DNA of 64,000 nt from Halotia branconii CENA392 (GCF_029953635.1 NZ_CP124543.1:6170367-6234366); one strand, 5' to 3'. Positions 25,498-34,912 are shown, counted from the first letter of the stretch. The notes: generated from the sequence alone by a model not told the origin. Translations and numbers: made by a program.

Positions 25498-26919
25498 ATG
25501 TATGACAAGATTACTCCCCCTACAACTGGAGCAAAAATTACCTTTAAAAAAGGTGAACCGATTGTGCCGGACAATCCAATTATCCCCTTTATTCGGGGCG
25601 ATGGCACAGGTATAGATATTTGGCCTGCTACTCAAAAAGTACTAGATGCTGCGGTAGCTAAGGCATATAAAGGCCAGCGTCAAATTAGTTGGTTCAAGGT
25701 TTATGCTGGAGATGAAGCCTGTGATTTATACGGTACTTATCAGTATTTACCTCAAGATACACTCACAGCAATTCAAGAATATGGTTTAGCTATTAAAGGG
25801 CCGTTGACTACCCCAGTTGGTGGCGGTATTCGTTCTTTAAATGTGGCACTGCGACAAATTTTTGACCTTTATGCTTGTGTGCGCCCTTGCCGCTATTATG
25901 CAGGTACACCCTCACCTCATAAAAATCCTGAAAAACTTGATGTCATTGTTTATCGGGAAAATACAGAAGATATTTATTTGGGAATTGAGTGGAGACAAGG
26001 TAGTGAAATTGGCGATCGCTTAATCAAGTTACTCAACGAAGAACTGATCCCCGCCACCCCAGAACATGGCAAAAAGCAAATCCCCCTTGATGCGGGGATT
26101 GGCATTAAACCAATCAGCAAAGGCGGTTCCCAGCGTTTAGTGAGACGCGCTATGAAACACGCCTTGCTATTGCCTAAACACAAGCAACAAGTAACTTTGG
26201 TGCATAAGGGCAACATTATGAAATATACTGAAGGCGCTTTTCGGGATTGGGGTTATGAACTAGTCACGAGTGAGTTTCGCCAAGAGTGCGTTACTGAACG
26301 GGAATCTTGGATTTTGAGTAACAAGGAGAAAAACCCTAACATCTCCTCAGAAGATAATGCTCGACAAGTTGACCCTGGATATGATGCTTTAACTCCAGAG
26401 AAAAAAGCGCAAATTGTCAAGGAAGTTGAAACAGTTCTTAATTCAATTTGGTCAAGCCACGGTAATGGCCAGTGGAAAGACAAAGTAATGGTCAATGACC
26501 GGATTGCTGACAGTATTTTTCAACAAATCCAAACCAGACCGGATGAGTATTCAATTTTAGCGACAATGAACTTAAACGGCGATTACTTGTCTGATGCGGC
26601 GGCGGCAATTGTTGGAGGACTGGGAATGGGACCAGGGGCAAATATTGGCGATGCTTGTGCCATTTTTGAAGCTACCCACGGTACAGCACCAAAACACGCG
26701 GGTTTAGATAGGATTAATCCTGGTTCAGTGATTTTGTCTGGGGTGATGATGCTGGAATATATGGGTTGGCAAGAAGCCGCAGATTTGATTAAGCAAGGTT
26801 TAGGGGAGGCGATCGCTAGTAGTCAAGTGACTTATGATTTAGCACGCTTACTCGAACCGCCTGTAGAGCCTTTAAAATGTTCTGAATTTGCTGAGGCAAT
26901 TATTCAACATTTTGAGTAA
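25498..26919 (+). CDS. icd: NADP-dependent isocitrate dehydrogenase
   Basis: A 473-residue enzyme that converts isocitrate to 2-oxoglutarate, the carbon skeleton for ammonium assimilation and the nitrogen-status signal in cyanobacteria. Visible motifs are the substrate loop [13 protein letters not shown] (about residues 105-117), the arginine-rich [34 protein letters not shown], and the metal/cofactor region [23 protein letters not shown] followed by [12 protein letters not shown]. The length is that of cyanobacterial Icd, which is longer than the E. coli protein. I found no convincing NtcA box (GTA-N8-TAC) in the 250 bases upstream. Confidence 0.97.
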   Translation: MYDKITPPTTGAKITFKKGEPIVPDNPIIPFIRGDGTGIDIWPATQKVLDAAVAKAYKGQRQISWFKVYAGDEACDLYGTYQYLPQDTLTAIQEYGLAIKGPLTTPVGGGIRSLNVALRQIFDLYACVRPCRYYAGTPSPHKNPEKLDVIVYRENTEDIYLGIEWRQGSEIGDRLIKLLNEELIPATPEHGKKQIPLDAGIGIKPISKGGSQRLVRRAMKHALLLPKHKQQVTLVHKGNIMKYTEGAFRDWGYELVTSEFRQECVTERESWILSNKEKNPNISSEDNARQVDPGYDALTPEKKAQIVKEVETVLNSIWSSHGNGQWKDKVMVNDRIADSIFQQIQTRPDEYSILATMNLNGDYLSDAAAAIVGGLGMGPGANIGDACAIFEATHGTAPKHAGLDRINPGSVILSGVMMLEYMGWQEAADLIKQGLGEAIASSQVTYDLARLLEPPVEPLKCSEFAEAIIQHFE

Positions 26920-26962
26920 ATAAAAACTAGTAGCCATCAAGCTAGTTTTGAGTATTTTGAGT

Positions 26963-27001
26963 AAGGACTTTAGTGCTGAGAAAAAAAGGACTAAAGTCCT
27001 T
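26963..27001. terminator. Hairpin downstream of icd; second copy of a dispersed hairpin repeat
   Basis: Perfect 12-bp arms AAGGACTTTAGT / ACTAAAGTCCTT around a 15-base purine-rich loop, followed by ACTACAAAC. It lies between the convergent icd and hisC genes and can act on either strand. It is similar to 5319-5354, so it was acquired as a repeat and is perhaps used as terminator. Confidence 0.75.
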
Positions 27002-27016
27002 ACTACAAACTAAATG

Positions 27017-28069
27017 TTACTTGAGCAAATTACTCAGCGCTGTTACTAAGGTTTGATTTTGTGACTCAGTACCAACAGTGATGCGTAATTTATTATCCAA
27101 TCCTGGCTGCCGAAAGTAGCGGACTAAAATTCCTTGTTCCTTTAGCTTTTGATAGAGATATTCTGCATTTTTTTGGGGAGGCTGTGCTAGTAAAAAGTTG
27201 GTTTGGGATGGCCAAACATGGAAACCTAATTGTTTTAAGTCGGTTGCTAACTGAGTTCGTGATGCTCTAATCTTGACTACACAAGCATTTTTATAAGTTT
27301 GGTCAAGAATAGCAGCTGCTCCAACTGCACAGGCGATCGCATCAATGTTATAACTATCTTTAACTTTAAATAATCCATGCAGCAGTTGCGGATTCGCCAC
27401 CCCAAATCCCAGCCGCAATCCTGCCAAAGAGTAACCTTTAGAAAGTGTCCTAATCACAATCACATTTTCGCAATCTTTAACTAAAGCTAAGGCATTTTCT
27501 TCGGCAAAATCCACGTATGCTTCATCAATTACTAAAATTCCCGATAATTGAGTTGCTAGCTGCCGCAGATCATCTATAGGTACGATATGCCCTGATGGAC
27601 TATTAGGTGACGCAATAAATGTTACAGAACCATTGGCAGCAATTAATTCTGCTAAAGGTAAGCTGTAATCTTGATTATAGGGAATCTCCACAATCTCTGC
27701 GGACTGCATCTGGGTTAATGTGCGATACAGCACGTAAGTTGGCATTGGGTAGACTACTTGTCGTCCCGGTTCTGCACAGGCTCGCATCACCAAGTTTAAA
27801 ACTTCATCGCTACCATTGCCTACAATAATCCAATCACTAGGCACTCCTAAAACTTGACTGATAGCTTGGCGGAATTTTTCCCCAAACGGTTCTGGATAGC
27901 GCCGCAACCACTCCCCGTCAATATTCTGTAGCACAGCTAGTGCCGCTGGGGAGGGAGGATAGGCATTCTCGTTGCTGTTGAGTTTAATAATCGCTGTCCC
28001 GGCTGGAGGCTGTTCACCAGGGACATAGCCAGCCATTGCATCAACATGGGAACGAAAGTAGTTGCTCAT
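27017..28069 (-). CDS. hisC: Histidinol-phosphate aminotransferase
   Basis: A 350-residue PLP-dependent class I/II aminotransferase of the HisC type, which converts imidazole acetol phosphate and glutamate to histidinol phosphate. It has the N-terminal SNENAYPPSP, VGNGSDEVLNLVMRA, SPNSPSGHIV, DEAYVDFA and the PLP-lysine motif RTLSKGYSLAGLRLGFG, with Lys at about residue 212. The ATG at 28067-28069 (MSNYFRSHVDAM) is preferred over the in-frame TTG at 28087. Cyanobacteria often have two HisC paralogues, so tyrosine or phenylalanine transamination is also possible. Confidence 0.93.
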   Translation of the reverse strand: MSNYFRSHVDAMAGYVPGEQPPAGTAIIKLNSNENAYPPSPAALAVLQNIDGEWLRRYPEPFGEKFRQAISQVLGVPSDWIIVGNGSDEVLNLVMRACAEPGRQVVYPMPTYVLYRTLTQMQSAEIVEIPYNQDYSLPLAELIAANGSVTFIASPNSPSGHIVPIDDLRQLATQLSGILVIDEAYVDFAEENALALVKDCENVIVIRTLSKGYSLAGLRLGFGVANPQLLHGLFKVKDSYNIDAIACAVGAAAILDQTYKNACVVKIRASRTQLATDLKQLGFHVWPSQTNFLLAQPPQKNAEYLYQKLKEQGILVRYFRQPGLDNKLRITVGTESQNQTLVTALSNLLK

Positions 28070-28254
28070 AGCTCGGTTTTGGATCAAACTTGGGCTTGGT
28101 TGGTGGAATGCTGCATTTATGCAAAGTTCAACTACAATTTATGACGATATCAAAAATCAGGTGTGGAAATGCAAAATCAATGATAATACCATGCAGTTAA
28201 GGCAAAACGCCTTATGTAGCGATCAATCGCGTCTGTCTGATAAGACTTTTGACT

Positions 28255-28743
28255 ATGAGTGCTAACGAAATATATCTCCGACCTGCCCAAGAAACAGATG
28301 CATGGGCGCTGAGTGCAATTCATATTACTGCCATCAAGGCTTTACCTGCAACTTTCTATACCGAAAAAGAACTATTAGCTTGGCGCAATTACCGCGAAAA
28401 GCCTGATGGTTCAAATATTTTAAAGAGTATGAAAGTAGAAAATTTCTGGGTAGCTGTTAAAGGCGATATTATTACAGGATTTGCTAGCTTTATTATTGAT
28501 GAATTAATTGGGCTTTACGTTCATCCTCATTATCAAGGCCAGGGAATTGGACGCGCTTTAGTTCAACATTTTTGCAACGAGGCTGCTGCTCAAGATATAG
28601 ATAAAGTAATTACTACTGCTAGCCTTTATGCTGAAGGATTTTATTTACGATTAGGATTTACTGCTATTAAAAAAGTGCCTCATCAATTGAGAAGACAAAT
28701 ATTTGTTCCAGTTACTAAGATGAGTAAGTTATTAAATCAGTGA
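28255..28743 (+). CDS. GNAT family N-acetyltransferase
   Basis: A 162-residue acetyltransferase. The acetyl-CoA binding motif A is visible as GLYVHPHYQGQGIGRALVQHF (Q/R-x-x-G-x-G/A), followed by the C-terminal strand ASLYAEGFYLRLGFTA. The substrate is unknown. The ATG at 28255 is used because the in-frame TTG upstream only adds two residues. It is divergent from hisC, with about 185 bases between the starts. Confidence 0.9.
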   Translation: MSANEIYLRPAQETDAWALSAIHITAIKALPATFYTEKELLAWRNYREKPDGSNILKSMKVENFWVAVKGDIITGFASFIIDELIGLYVHPHYQGQGIGRALVQHFCNEAAAQDIDKVITTASLYAEGFYLRLGFTAIKKVPHQLRRQIFVPVTKMSKLLNQ

Positions 28744-28780
28744 ATAGTCAACAGTTATCAATAAGTATAAAAAACTGACT

Positions 28781-30481
28781 TTATTCCCTATCTTTTTGTT
28801 GATGAATTTGCGGTGCAAGAATTACTTGCATTTGTTTTTCTTGGCACTTTTCAGAAAAACCATATATTTTTTCTGAATCCTCACCCTCAATTAATAAAGA
28901 TTTCAAAAAACCATCAAATCCTAAAAACGCTAATTCATAAATAGCTTTTTGGCTGAAACTACCTTCAAAATAGCCAGTATGGGTATCAACTCCTTGAGGA
29001 TCTCTATTATTAATAGACTTCCGAATAAATGCCCAATTTAGTAGAATATAATCTCCAAAATTCAGAGCTGGCTTTTTGATAGCACGACTGACAATTCCTA
29101 TTTTTTTACTGCGCTCATCTTGATAATCTGTACAATCAAAATATGTAAATAAATCTGCGGGTTGTATCTCTTGTTCGGAAATTGGAGTTATTTCTTCAAG
29201 GCTTCTATGCTCCTTACTAGAAGAACGAATTTCTAAATATTTATAAGGATTATCAAGACTATAACCTTTATTAGAGTTTTGTCTGGATAAATTAATAACT
29301 CCATATCTTGGCAGATATCCTTCTGAATCATTTTTGTTGTTAAAATGTTTAGCTGTGATATTACCAAGCCTATAACCACTAATACGAGTTCTTGCTGGGA
29401 AACTAAAATAATTTGCCGCAGTAGAATTAAATCTTAATGCTAAATCTCCTTCATTACAAAATATATAAGCTTCTTCGCAGCGACGTAAGCAAGAACGAAG
29501 AAAGTTAGCACGTCCTGGTAAAATGGTTTCTACAGGAATATCAGGTGCAACTAGTATAAGTCTGCCTAAACGAAATATATTACCAATATCAGAATCTGGT
29601 TTTTTGTTCACAGATTTAACATCAAAAACATCAGAAAGAATCCGAATTACATTTGTAATTACAAAACTCCCCATACTATGGCTAATAAAAGATAATTTAA
29701 TGCGTTTATTGGTAAATAACTTTACAGTAACATCAAGCTGTCTGAGAAATTCAACTAAATCTATCACTCCATAATTACTTGCTCTATAAACATCACGAAA
29801 ATAAGCAGATAATCTCAAAACAATTAATGTAAAAATAATTGAAGATATCATGCCGAATAAAATTAACATCAATGTAAAAATCTCAACTGCTATCTGACCT
29901 ACAAAGCTGAAAAATAGTAAAAATATTGTAGATGCTATACTAATTATTAATCCTAAACCCAAGTTGATAGCTAGTAAAGTTGGTAAAGAAGAAAATGCAT
30001 TGAGTAATTTTTGTCCAAAAGACCCAGACTCATCTTTTTGTACGGGATTTTCCGATGGCCATCTATATCCTATAAAAATATACTTATTTGGCTGCCGAAT
30101 ATTTGTATTTACATAATCATAAATCTTTTTACAGCCTATTTCTGTATCTGATGGCGTAGAACTATACCCATGAATATTGATCACGATTTCTGGTTCGGCA
30201 CTTGATTCTAACTCTTGAGAAATCTTCTCAATCATGGCTTTGGTTGAAAGTTCAGCCTCTCCATAATTAATATTAAAAAATTCTTGATGAGTAACTCTTG
30301 TCAAATTCCTATTATAATTATCTTCTTCTGACTCAACATTTAGTTGAGCAGTACTCACCACTAGATAACCGGAAATGTTTTCTCGATCCCTTTTTTGAAA
30401 TTCATAAATTTTATACGATTGATTATCTATTAAATTCTTTTTGTCAGGAGAGTCCATCATGTCTGCTTCATTTTGGAACAT
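28781..30481 (-). CDS. DUF900-like alpha/beta hydrolase with membrane segments
   Basis: A 566-residue protein. The alpha/beta hydrolase core shows VINIHGYSST (about residue 100; oxyanion region), YIFIGYRWPS, and the nucleophile elbow SFISHSMGSF (about residue 265; Ser in S-H-S-M-G), then LILVAPDIP. Two long hydrophobic helices (about residues 165-225) sit between the first strands and the nucleophile elbow, so the enzyme is membrane-tethered. The C-terminal 200 residues have no motif I know, and a late His (HTGYFEG) could complete the triad. Substrate unknown. The gene is AT-rich and has no close co-directional partner. Confidence 0.72.
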   Translation of the reverse strand: MFQNEADMMDSPDKKNLIDNQSYKIYEFQKRDRENISGYLVVSTAQLNVESEEDNYNRNLTRVTHQEFFNINYGEAELSTKAMIEKISQELESSAEPEIVINIHGYSSTPSDTEIGCKKIYDYVNTNIRQPNKYIFIGYRWPSENPVQKDESGSFGQKLLNAFSSLPTLLAINLGLGLIISIASTIFLLFFSFVGQIAVEIFTLMLILFGMISSIIFTLIVLRLSAYFRDVYRASNYGVIDLVEFLRQLDVTVKLFTNKRIKLSFISHSMGSFVITNVIRILSDVFDVKSVNKKPDSDIGNIFRLGRLILVAPDIPVETILPGRANFLRSCLRRCEEAYIFCNEGDLALRFNSTAANYFSFPARTRISGYRLGNITAKHFNNKNDSEGYLPRYGVINLSRQNSNKGYSLDNPYKYLEIRSSSKEHRSLEEITPISEQEIQPADLFTYFDCTDYQDERSKKIGIVSRAIKKPALNFGDYILLNWAFIRKSINNRDPQGVDTHTGYFEGSFSQKAIYELAFLGFDGFLKSLLIEGEDSEKIYGFSEKCQEKQMQVILAPQIHQQKDRE

Positions 30482-31022
30482 TGACTATTTACCCCTTCTA
30501 AAGCTAAAGCTATAGATATTGATATAGCATTTTTAATAGAATATTCACCGTTTTTCACAAGAGTTTTAGATACTAGTAGTTCACCAACCCAATATTGCCG
30601 TGTAGACCTAGCTAGCAGGGGGCAGGGCGCAAGGGAGAGAATTTTTCCCTCTGCTCCCTGCTTTCCTGCCTACCCCAGCGACGGGATATTTTTTTAGTTG
30701 CAAGTCCCTAAGCTCATCCCACTCCTGGAAGGGACGGAATTTCGTGTCTGTGGTCAGTTGTTTTTGCTACTCACTACACTTCGGCTAACGGTAGTTGAGT
30801 TTCGACTTCGCGGCAGTTGAGCGAAGTCGAAACTTAATGCATCGCTGACTGCTGACACCTAACGGCGACGGGGCGATGGTTACTGAGCGTAGTTGAAGTA
30901 AGCCGAAGTGCTATTACGGACATTCCTTGTTCGCGTCAGCGTCTCTGAAACAGAAGAAGTGGGTAACGCGATCGCCTTTTGATGAATCAAGTTTTCCAAA
31001 GTTACTTCGTTAGAGAAATCCG
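30482..31022. other. Intergenic region with low-complexity and CTTCGAC-type repeats
   Basis: No gene seen. It holds an inverted low-complexity stretch GCAGGGGGCAGGGCGC / TGCTCCCTGC near 30617-30670. From 30770 to 30910 there is a cluster of CTTCGGC, TTCGACTTCGCGGCAGTTGAGCGAAGTCGAA and CTGAGCGTAGTTGAAG, related to the repeats at 23083-23180, 36538-36636 and 61058-61120. A GCGATCGC site is at about 30968. Confidence 0.7.
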
Positions 31023-31211
31023 TTACGTTGTATCTTCTTGTTTCTCTAACATTTCAGTTGATATGGATTCAGTAGAGTTTGGGTTTTCTAATTGACATTC
31101 ACCTTCCCATGAATAATTGCATATTTTACTTTGAAGTACAGTACCTAGCGTTATATTAATTGCCACAGCAAAAGAATCTATAAAAATCAAGCTTACGACT
31201 CGACTAATCAT
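31023..31211 (-). CDS. Small hydrophobic protein, unknown
   Basis: A 62-residue open frame starting at ATG 31209-31211, preceded by AAGAGGGG a few bases upstream, an unusually strong ribosome binding site that decides the start. Residues 1-25 form one hydrophobic helix (VVSLIFIDSFAVAINITLGTV). The tail contains two cysteines in CNYSWEGEC and is acidic and Ser/Thr/Glu-rich. I do not recognise the family. The gene is plausible because of the ribosome binding site, but it is short. Confidence 0.45.
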   Translation of the reverse strand: MISRVVSLIFIDSFAVAINITLGTVLQSKICNYSWEGECQLENPNSTESISTEMLEKQEDTT

Positions 31212-31235
31212 TAGCCCCTCTTGATATCTTTTCAT

Positions 31236-31801
31236 TTCAAGTGAGATCTAACATCTTCTACATCTGGTATATTGCCTATTCCTGAAATCTACTGTTTTTG
31301 GTTTAATTTAGTTCACAATTTTAAACAAATACCTCAATCCACATTGCTTTCCCGCACTCTGGGCATTTTTTTTGAACACAATCGAGTATTTCAAACGATG
31401 TTGCCTCGCAGACTCACGTTATTTTAATGCTTGGCGTTGCGTTGCTTTCATTGTGGGATGATTTAACTCACGCACAGACGCAGCGAAAAGTTGTTAGGAG
31501 GGTTTCCAACGCCAGTTGCTCATAGGGGAAACCACGCCACTTGCTCCACTTGGTGAGGCAGCCCGCAGAAAGTTGTCCCAACAAAGAGGAGATAAGGAGT
31601 TTAAAATTCTAATGAATTAAATTTCATCCCATGATTTAGCAATACTATTCTTTTGTGTTGCCTGCGATCACTGACTTGTGCTGAACACCGTCGAAATAGC
31701 GAAGTTGCAAAAAGTCAAAATAGCTTGCGTGGCCCTAAGCTTTGCCGAAGGGTCAAAGTGTTCTCTAACTCTATGAGTGATTCAGAAATCAAACCAAATT
31801 A
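31236..31801. other. Intergenic region with small dispersed repeats, no convincing gene
   Basis: About 560 bases. At 31490-31580 the sequence CAACGCCAGTTGCTC...ACTTGCTCCACTTGGTGAGG is of the small dispersed repeat type seen in Nostoc genomes and is related in style to 57531-57571. An 86-codon open frame at 31653-31913 overlaps the phytochelatin synthase gene and is not credible. Confidence 0.55.
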
Positions 31802-32539
31802 CTATATCTTACTCACAAAGATAAATCCCCGTGACTTACCTGAACTGGTATCAGTAGTAGCCATTGCCTTCCATAAATCTTTTGCCTTAACCCAAACAGG
31901 TGGATATTTATAACGAGAAACATCCATAATTAAAAATCTGTCTGTCTGCTGATTATAAGCGGCAAGGGGAGAGATATGCCCACCTTTTTCTTGACCAATT
32001 TCTTTGCGTAAATAGTTAACTACAACGTAGTTTCCTGGTTGTTTTAAGTTTTCGGCTGCGAGTTTGCGAAACTCTTCAAAGTTGGTATCAGCAGCATGAT
32101 AAACCTTCACTTTGACATCATAACTGGCAATTAATTTTCCTAGTTCTTCTAAAGTCATACCTTGACGAGCAACAACATCAGCAGTTAGTACTTTTTTAGT
32201 TTGCTCATTGCTAAAAAAGTTGTCTTGGGTAAACACTCGATATGGCTTATATTGTGGTGCTTCTGGTGCTGGAATTTGCAAGCTATTGAGGATCATGACA
32301 ATACTGGCAACTCCACAATAAGCCTGATTATTTTGTGTGATAAATTGCGTGCTGAGAGGAAAAAAATCTTCTCTCGAACGACTTTCAATCAATAACTTTT
32401 CACCTTCGTCTGAGTTGAAATTAATCAAGCTAGGAGTAAGGGGTAAAGTCTGAGCTAAGACGCTTCCAGTAGTCAAACTACTACCAAGGAGCAGAAATTT
32501 AATAAATGTTTGAATAGTCTTGATTTTGAGACTTTTCAT
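31802..32539 (-). CDS. Exported phytochelatin synthase-like cysteine protease (primitive PCS)
   Basis: A 245-residue protein with a signal peptide (FIKFLLLGSSLTTGSVLAQ) and a complete papain-fold PCS catalytic domain. The catalytic Cys is in NQAYCGVAS (about residue 75), the His in GGHISPLAAYN (about 192) and the Asp in IMDVSRYKYPPVW (about 209). Cyanobacterial 'half-size' PCS enzymes lack the C-terminal Cys-rich domain and mainly remove glycine from glutathione to give gamma-Glu-Cys, with weak phytochelatin synthesis. The ATG at 32537-32539 is preferred to a GTG two codons upstream. The gene is divergent from an exported GST-like gene, with 67 bases between the starts. Confidence 0.93.
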   Translation of the reverse strand: MKSLKIKTIQTFIKFLLLGSSLTTGSVLAQTLPLTPSLINFNSDEGEKLLIESRSREDFFPLSTQFITQNNQAYCGVASIVMILNSLQIPAPEAPQYKPYRVFTQDNFFSNEQTKKVLTADVVARQGMTLEELGKLIASYDVKVKVYHAADTNFEEFRKLAAENLKQPGNYVVVNYLRKEIGQEKGGHISPLAAYNQQTDRFLIMDVSRYKYPPVWVKAKDLWKAMATTDTSSGKSRGFIFVSKI

Positions 32540-32606
32540 GCTCACATCTCAAAGCTAAGTGATTTTACATAGTGTACCTCAATTAAAAGAATTATCTATT
32601 AAAAAA

Positions 32607-33311
32607 ATGTTGCAACCTCTATTTCTGAGATTGTGTTTAGTTAGTAGTGCGATCGCCTTTATTTTGTCACCGTTCCAACCTCTTTTTGCTTTAACATTGC
32701 CAAAGCAAAATTCTCAACAACCTTCTAAACTCAAACCTCACAACACAAATTCAGCAAAGTTAAAACTTTACGGTGGACTAAAAACGCGCACTCCGCTAGT
32801 ACAGTGGTACTTAGAAGAGTTAGGCGTTGACTATGACTATGTTTCTCTTGATATTAGTGCCAACGAACAGCGTCAGCCGGAATTTTTAGCTATTAATCCT
32901 ATGGGTAAAGTTCCTGCAATTGTGGATGGCGACTTAAAACTGTGGGAATCTGGAGCTATTTTGCTTTATTTAGCGGAAAAATATCAACAAATGCCGCAAT
33001 CGCTAGCAGAACGGGCAAAAACTACACAGTGGGTGATTTTTGCCAATGCGACTCTTGCTCCGGCTTTATTTTCACCAGATAAACGCCAGAAAGAAATGCC
33101 TCGCTTACTAACACCAATTAATCAAATTTTGCAAAAACAATCTTTTATTTTAGGTGAAAAATTGAGTGCGGCAGATATTGCGATCGCTTCGTATTTGTAT
33201 TATGCAAAATTACTTGTACCGCTTGACTTGAAAGAATATCCAGAAGTTGTAAAATATCTGGATAGAATGGCTGCCAGACTGACTTTTAAAAAAACAATGG
33301 GCAAGCGTTAA
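32607..33311 (+). CDS. Glutathione S-transferase-like protein with predicted signal peptide
   Basis: A 234-residue protein starting at ATG 32607: a hydrophobic leader LCLVSSAIAFILSPFQPLFAL (residues 8-28), then a thioredoxin-like GST N-domain (LYGGLKTRTPLVQWYLEELG, NPMGKVPAI with cis-Pro, ESGAILLYLAEKY) and a helical C-domain with the SAADIAIASYL motif. The C-domain is shorter than in typical GSTs. GSTs conjugate or reduce glutathione substrates and are usually cytosolic; a leader peptide is uncommon. An upstream GTG at 32559 is possible but would place 16 residues before the leader. The divergent neighbour is a glutathione-consuming exported PCS. Confidence 0.85.
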   Translation: MLQPLFLRLCLVSSAIAFILSPFQPLFALTLPKQNSQQPSKLKPHNTNSAKLKLYGGLKTRTPLVQWYLEELGVDYDYVSLDISANEQRQPEFLAINPMGKVPAIVDGDLKLWESGAILLYLAEKYQQMPQSLAERAKTTQWVIFANATLAPALFSPDKRQKEMPRLLTPINQILQKQSFILGEKLSAADIAIASYLYYAKLLVPLDLKEYPEVVKYLDRMAARLTFKKTMGKR

Positions 33312-33322
33312 TTTTTGATTTG

Positions 33323-34219
33323 TTAGAGATTTTTTATTTTGCGAAACTCCCTCACAACATCTTCGATTTTACGAAATTCGCCCTCAACTAAATAATTTAA
33401 ATGCTGCATTTCATCTGCGGAAATTTTACCAGCAATTTGAGCGATCGCTGTTTTTAATTGGGGATATTTTTTTAAAGTTGCTTGTCGCACAAGGGGTACT
33501 GCTTCATAAGGAGGAAAATACTGTTTATCATCCTTTAGCACTACCAAGTCTAAACGAGAAATTTGCCCATCAGTGGAACTGCCAGCGATCATATCTACTT
33601 GTTTTTGAATTAAAGCCCGATAAATTAAACCTAAATCCATAATTTGGGGTGATTGAGCAAAATCTAAATTATAGGTTTTAGCCAATCCTGGAAAACCATC
33701 TTTGCGTTCTATAAACTCATAACTGAAACCACCACGCCATTGAGGTGTGTATTTAGCAACTTCTGAAAGAGTTTGAATATTATACTTTTTAGCATCTTCA
33801 CCTCGAATAATCATTGCAAATGTATTTTCAAAACCCAAGCTGGGCATGACTTCTATATTGAATTTTTGAGCGTATATTTGCTTCAATTTTTGATAAAGTA
33901 GATTTGGGTCATTGATGACTTTTTGTTTTAAAATCCCAGTAAATGATGTGCCTGTATATTCAATATAAGCGTCAATTTTGCCAGCAATGATGGCGTTGTG
34001 ACAAATAAAAGAGCCACCCAAGCGAGGACGACGAGTTACTTTTAAATTAGTGGTAGCTTCAATTTGCTGGGCTAAAAATTCGCCTAAAATATCTTGTTCG
34101 GTAAAATCTTTAGAAGCAACAACAATATCACCTTTGCTACTATTTGAATTGAAATTACAACTAGCGATCGCTACTATCAAGGTAAAAGCTAACAAACAAA
34201 GTACCAAAAATCTTTTCAT
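33323..34219 (-). CDS. Osmoprotectant-type ABC transporter substrate-binding lipoprotein
   Basis: A 298-residue lipoprotein with the lipobox VAIASC (Cys about residue 21). The body has the OpuAC/ProX-like fold features KDFTEQDILGEFLAQQIEA, RPRLGGSFICHNAIIAGKIDAYIEYTG, and PPYEAVPLVR near the end. This class binds glycine betaine, choline or carnitine with an aromatic cage. The last gene of a three-gene unit (ATPase, permease, binding protein), 60 bases after the permease. The exact ligand is not decidable by eye. Confidence 0.92.
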   Translation of the reverse strand: MKRFLVLCLLAFTLIVAIASCNFNSNSSKGDIVVASKDFTEQDILGEFLAQQIEATTNLKVTRRPRLGGSFICHNAIIAGKIDAYIEYTGTSFTGILKQKVINDPNLLYQKLKQIYAQKFNIEVMPSLGFENTFAMIIRGEDAKKYNIQTLSEVAKYTPQWRGGFSYEFIERKDGFPGLAKTYNLDFAQSPQIMDLGLIYRALIQKQVDMIAGSSTDGQISRLDLVVLKDDKQYFPPYEAVPLVRQATLKKYPQLKTAIAQIAGKISADEMQHLNYLVEGEFRKIEDVVREFRKIKNL

Positions 34220-34279
34220 GATTTCCTATTAATTAAAATTCTCTATGTACCGTCAGCAATTAGCTTGAGTACAAGACTT

Positions 34280-34912
34280 TTAATTTTTAACTTTTAATTT
34301 TTTCTCCAGCCAACCAATTCCTAAATCAGCAGTTAATGCAATTACCGCTGCCGGCACAGCCCCAGCTAAAATTAATTGATTATTGACTACGGCAATACCA
34401 CGAAAAATAAATATTCCTAAACCACCAGCACCAATCGCCGCTGCAATAGTTGCAATTCCAATAGCAATCACTGTAGCTACCCGCACCCCTGCCAAAATTA
34501 CACCCATTGCCAAGGGAATCTCTACTTGTAACAATAACTGTCTATCTGTCATTCCCATCCCCTTGCCAGCTTCCCGAATCGCTGGATCTACACCAGTAAT
34601 TCCGGTATAAGTGTTACGGATAATCGGCAAAAAAGAGTATAAAGTCAGGGTTACAATTGCTGGGACTACGCCAATACCGCCAATGATCGGTACTGGTATT
34701 AGTAAACCAAACAGTGCCAAACTAGGAATTGTTTGCAGGACATTGGCAATACCTAAAATAGGTTGGCGAAGATTAGTTTTGCGTGTAATCAAAATACCCA
34801 GTGGAATCCCTACAATTACAGCGATTCCAATGGCGATGCCTACCAAAAATAAGTGTTCCAGCGTATGCTGAAAAATTTCTGGGCCGTACTTAACTAAGAA
34901 GAAGTCTTTCAT
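34280..34912 (-). CDS. ABC transporter permease, osmoprotectant (OpuBB/ProW-like)
   Basis: A 210-residue inner-membrane permease with five or six hydrophobic helices and the permease signature EAGKGMGMTDRQLLLQVEIPLAMG (EAA loop that contacts the ATPase). The ATG at 34910-34912 is chosen because it overlaps the stop of the ATPase gene as ATGA, the classical coupling arrangement; an upstream in-frame ATG at 34939 would overlap by 31 bases. Works with the ATPase and lipoprotein genes on either side. Confidence 0.92.
   Translation of the reverse strand: MKDFFLVKYGPEIFQHTLEHLFLVGIAIGIAVIVGIPLGILITRKTNLRQPILGIANVLQTIPSLALFGLLIPVPIIGGIGVVPAIVTLTLYSFLPIIRNTYTGITGVDPAIREAGKGMGMTDRQLLLQVEIPLAMGVILAGVRVATVIAIGIATIAAAIGAGGLGIFIFRGIAVVNNQLILAGAVPAAVIALTADLGIGWLEKKLKVKN

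Noticed and set aside
31653-31913. Open frame of 86 codons on the plus strand
   Set aside because: It overlaps the end of the well-supported phytochelatin synthase gene, starts in repeat DNA and has a composition unlike a protein.
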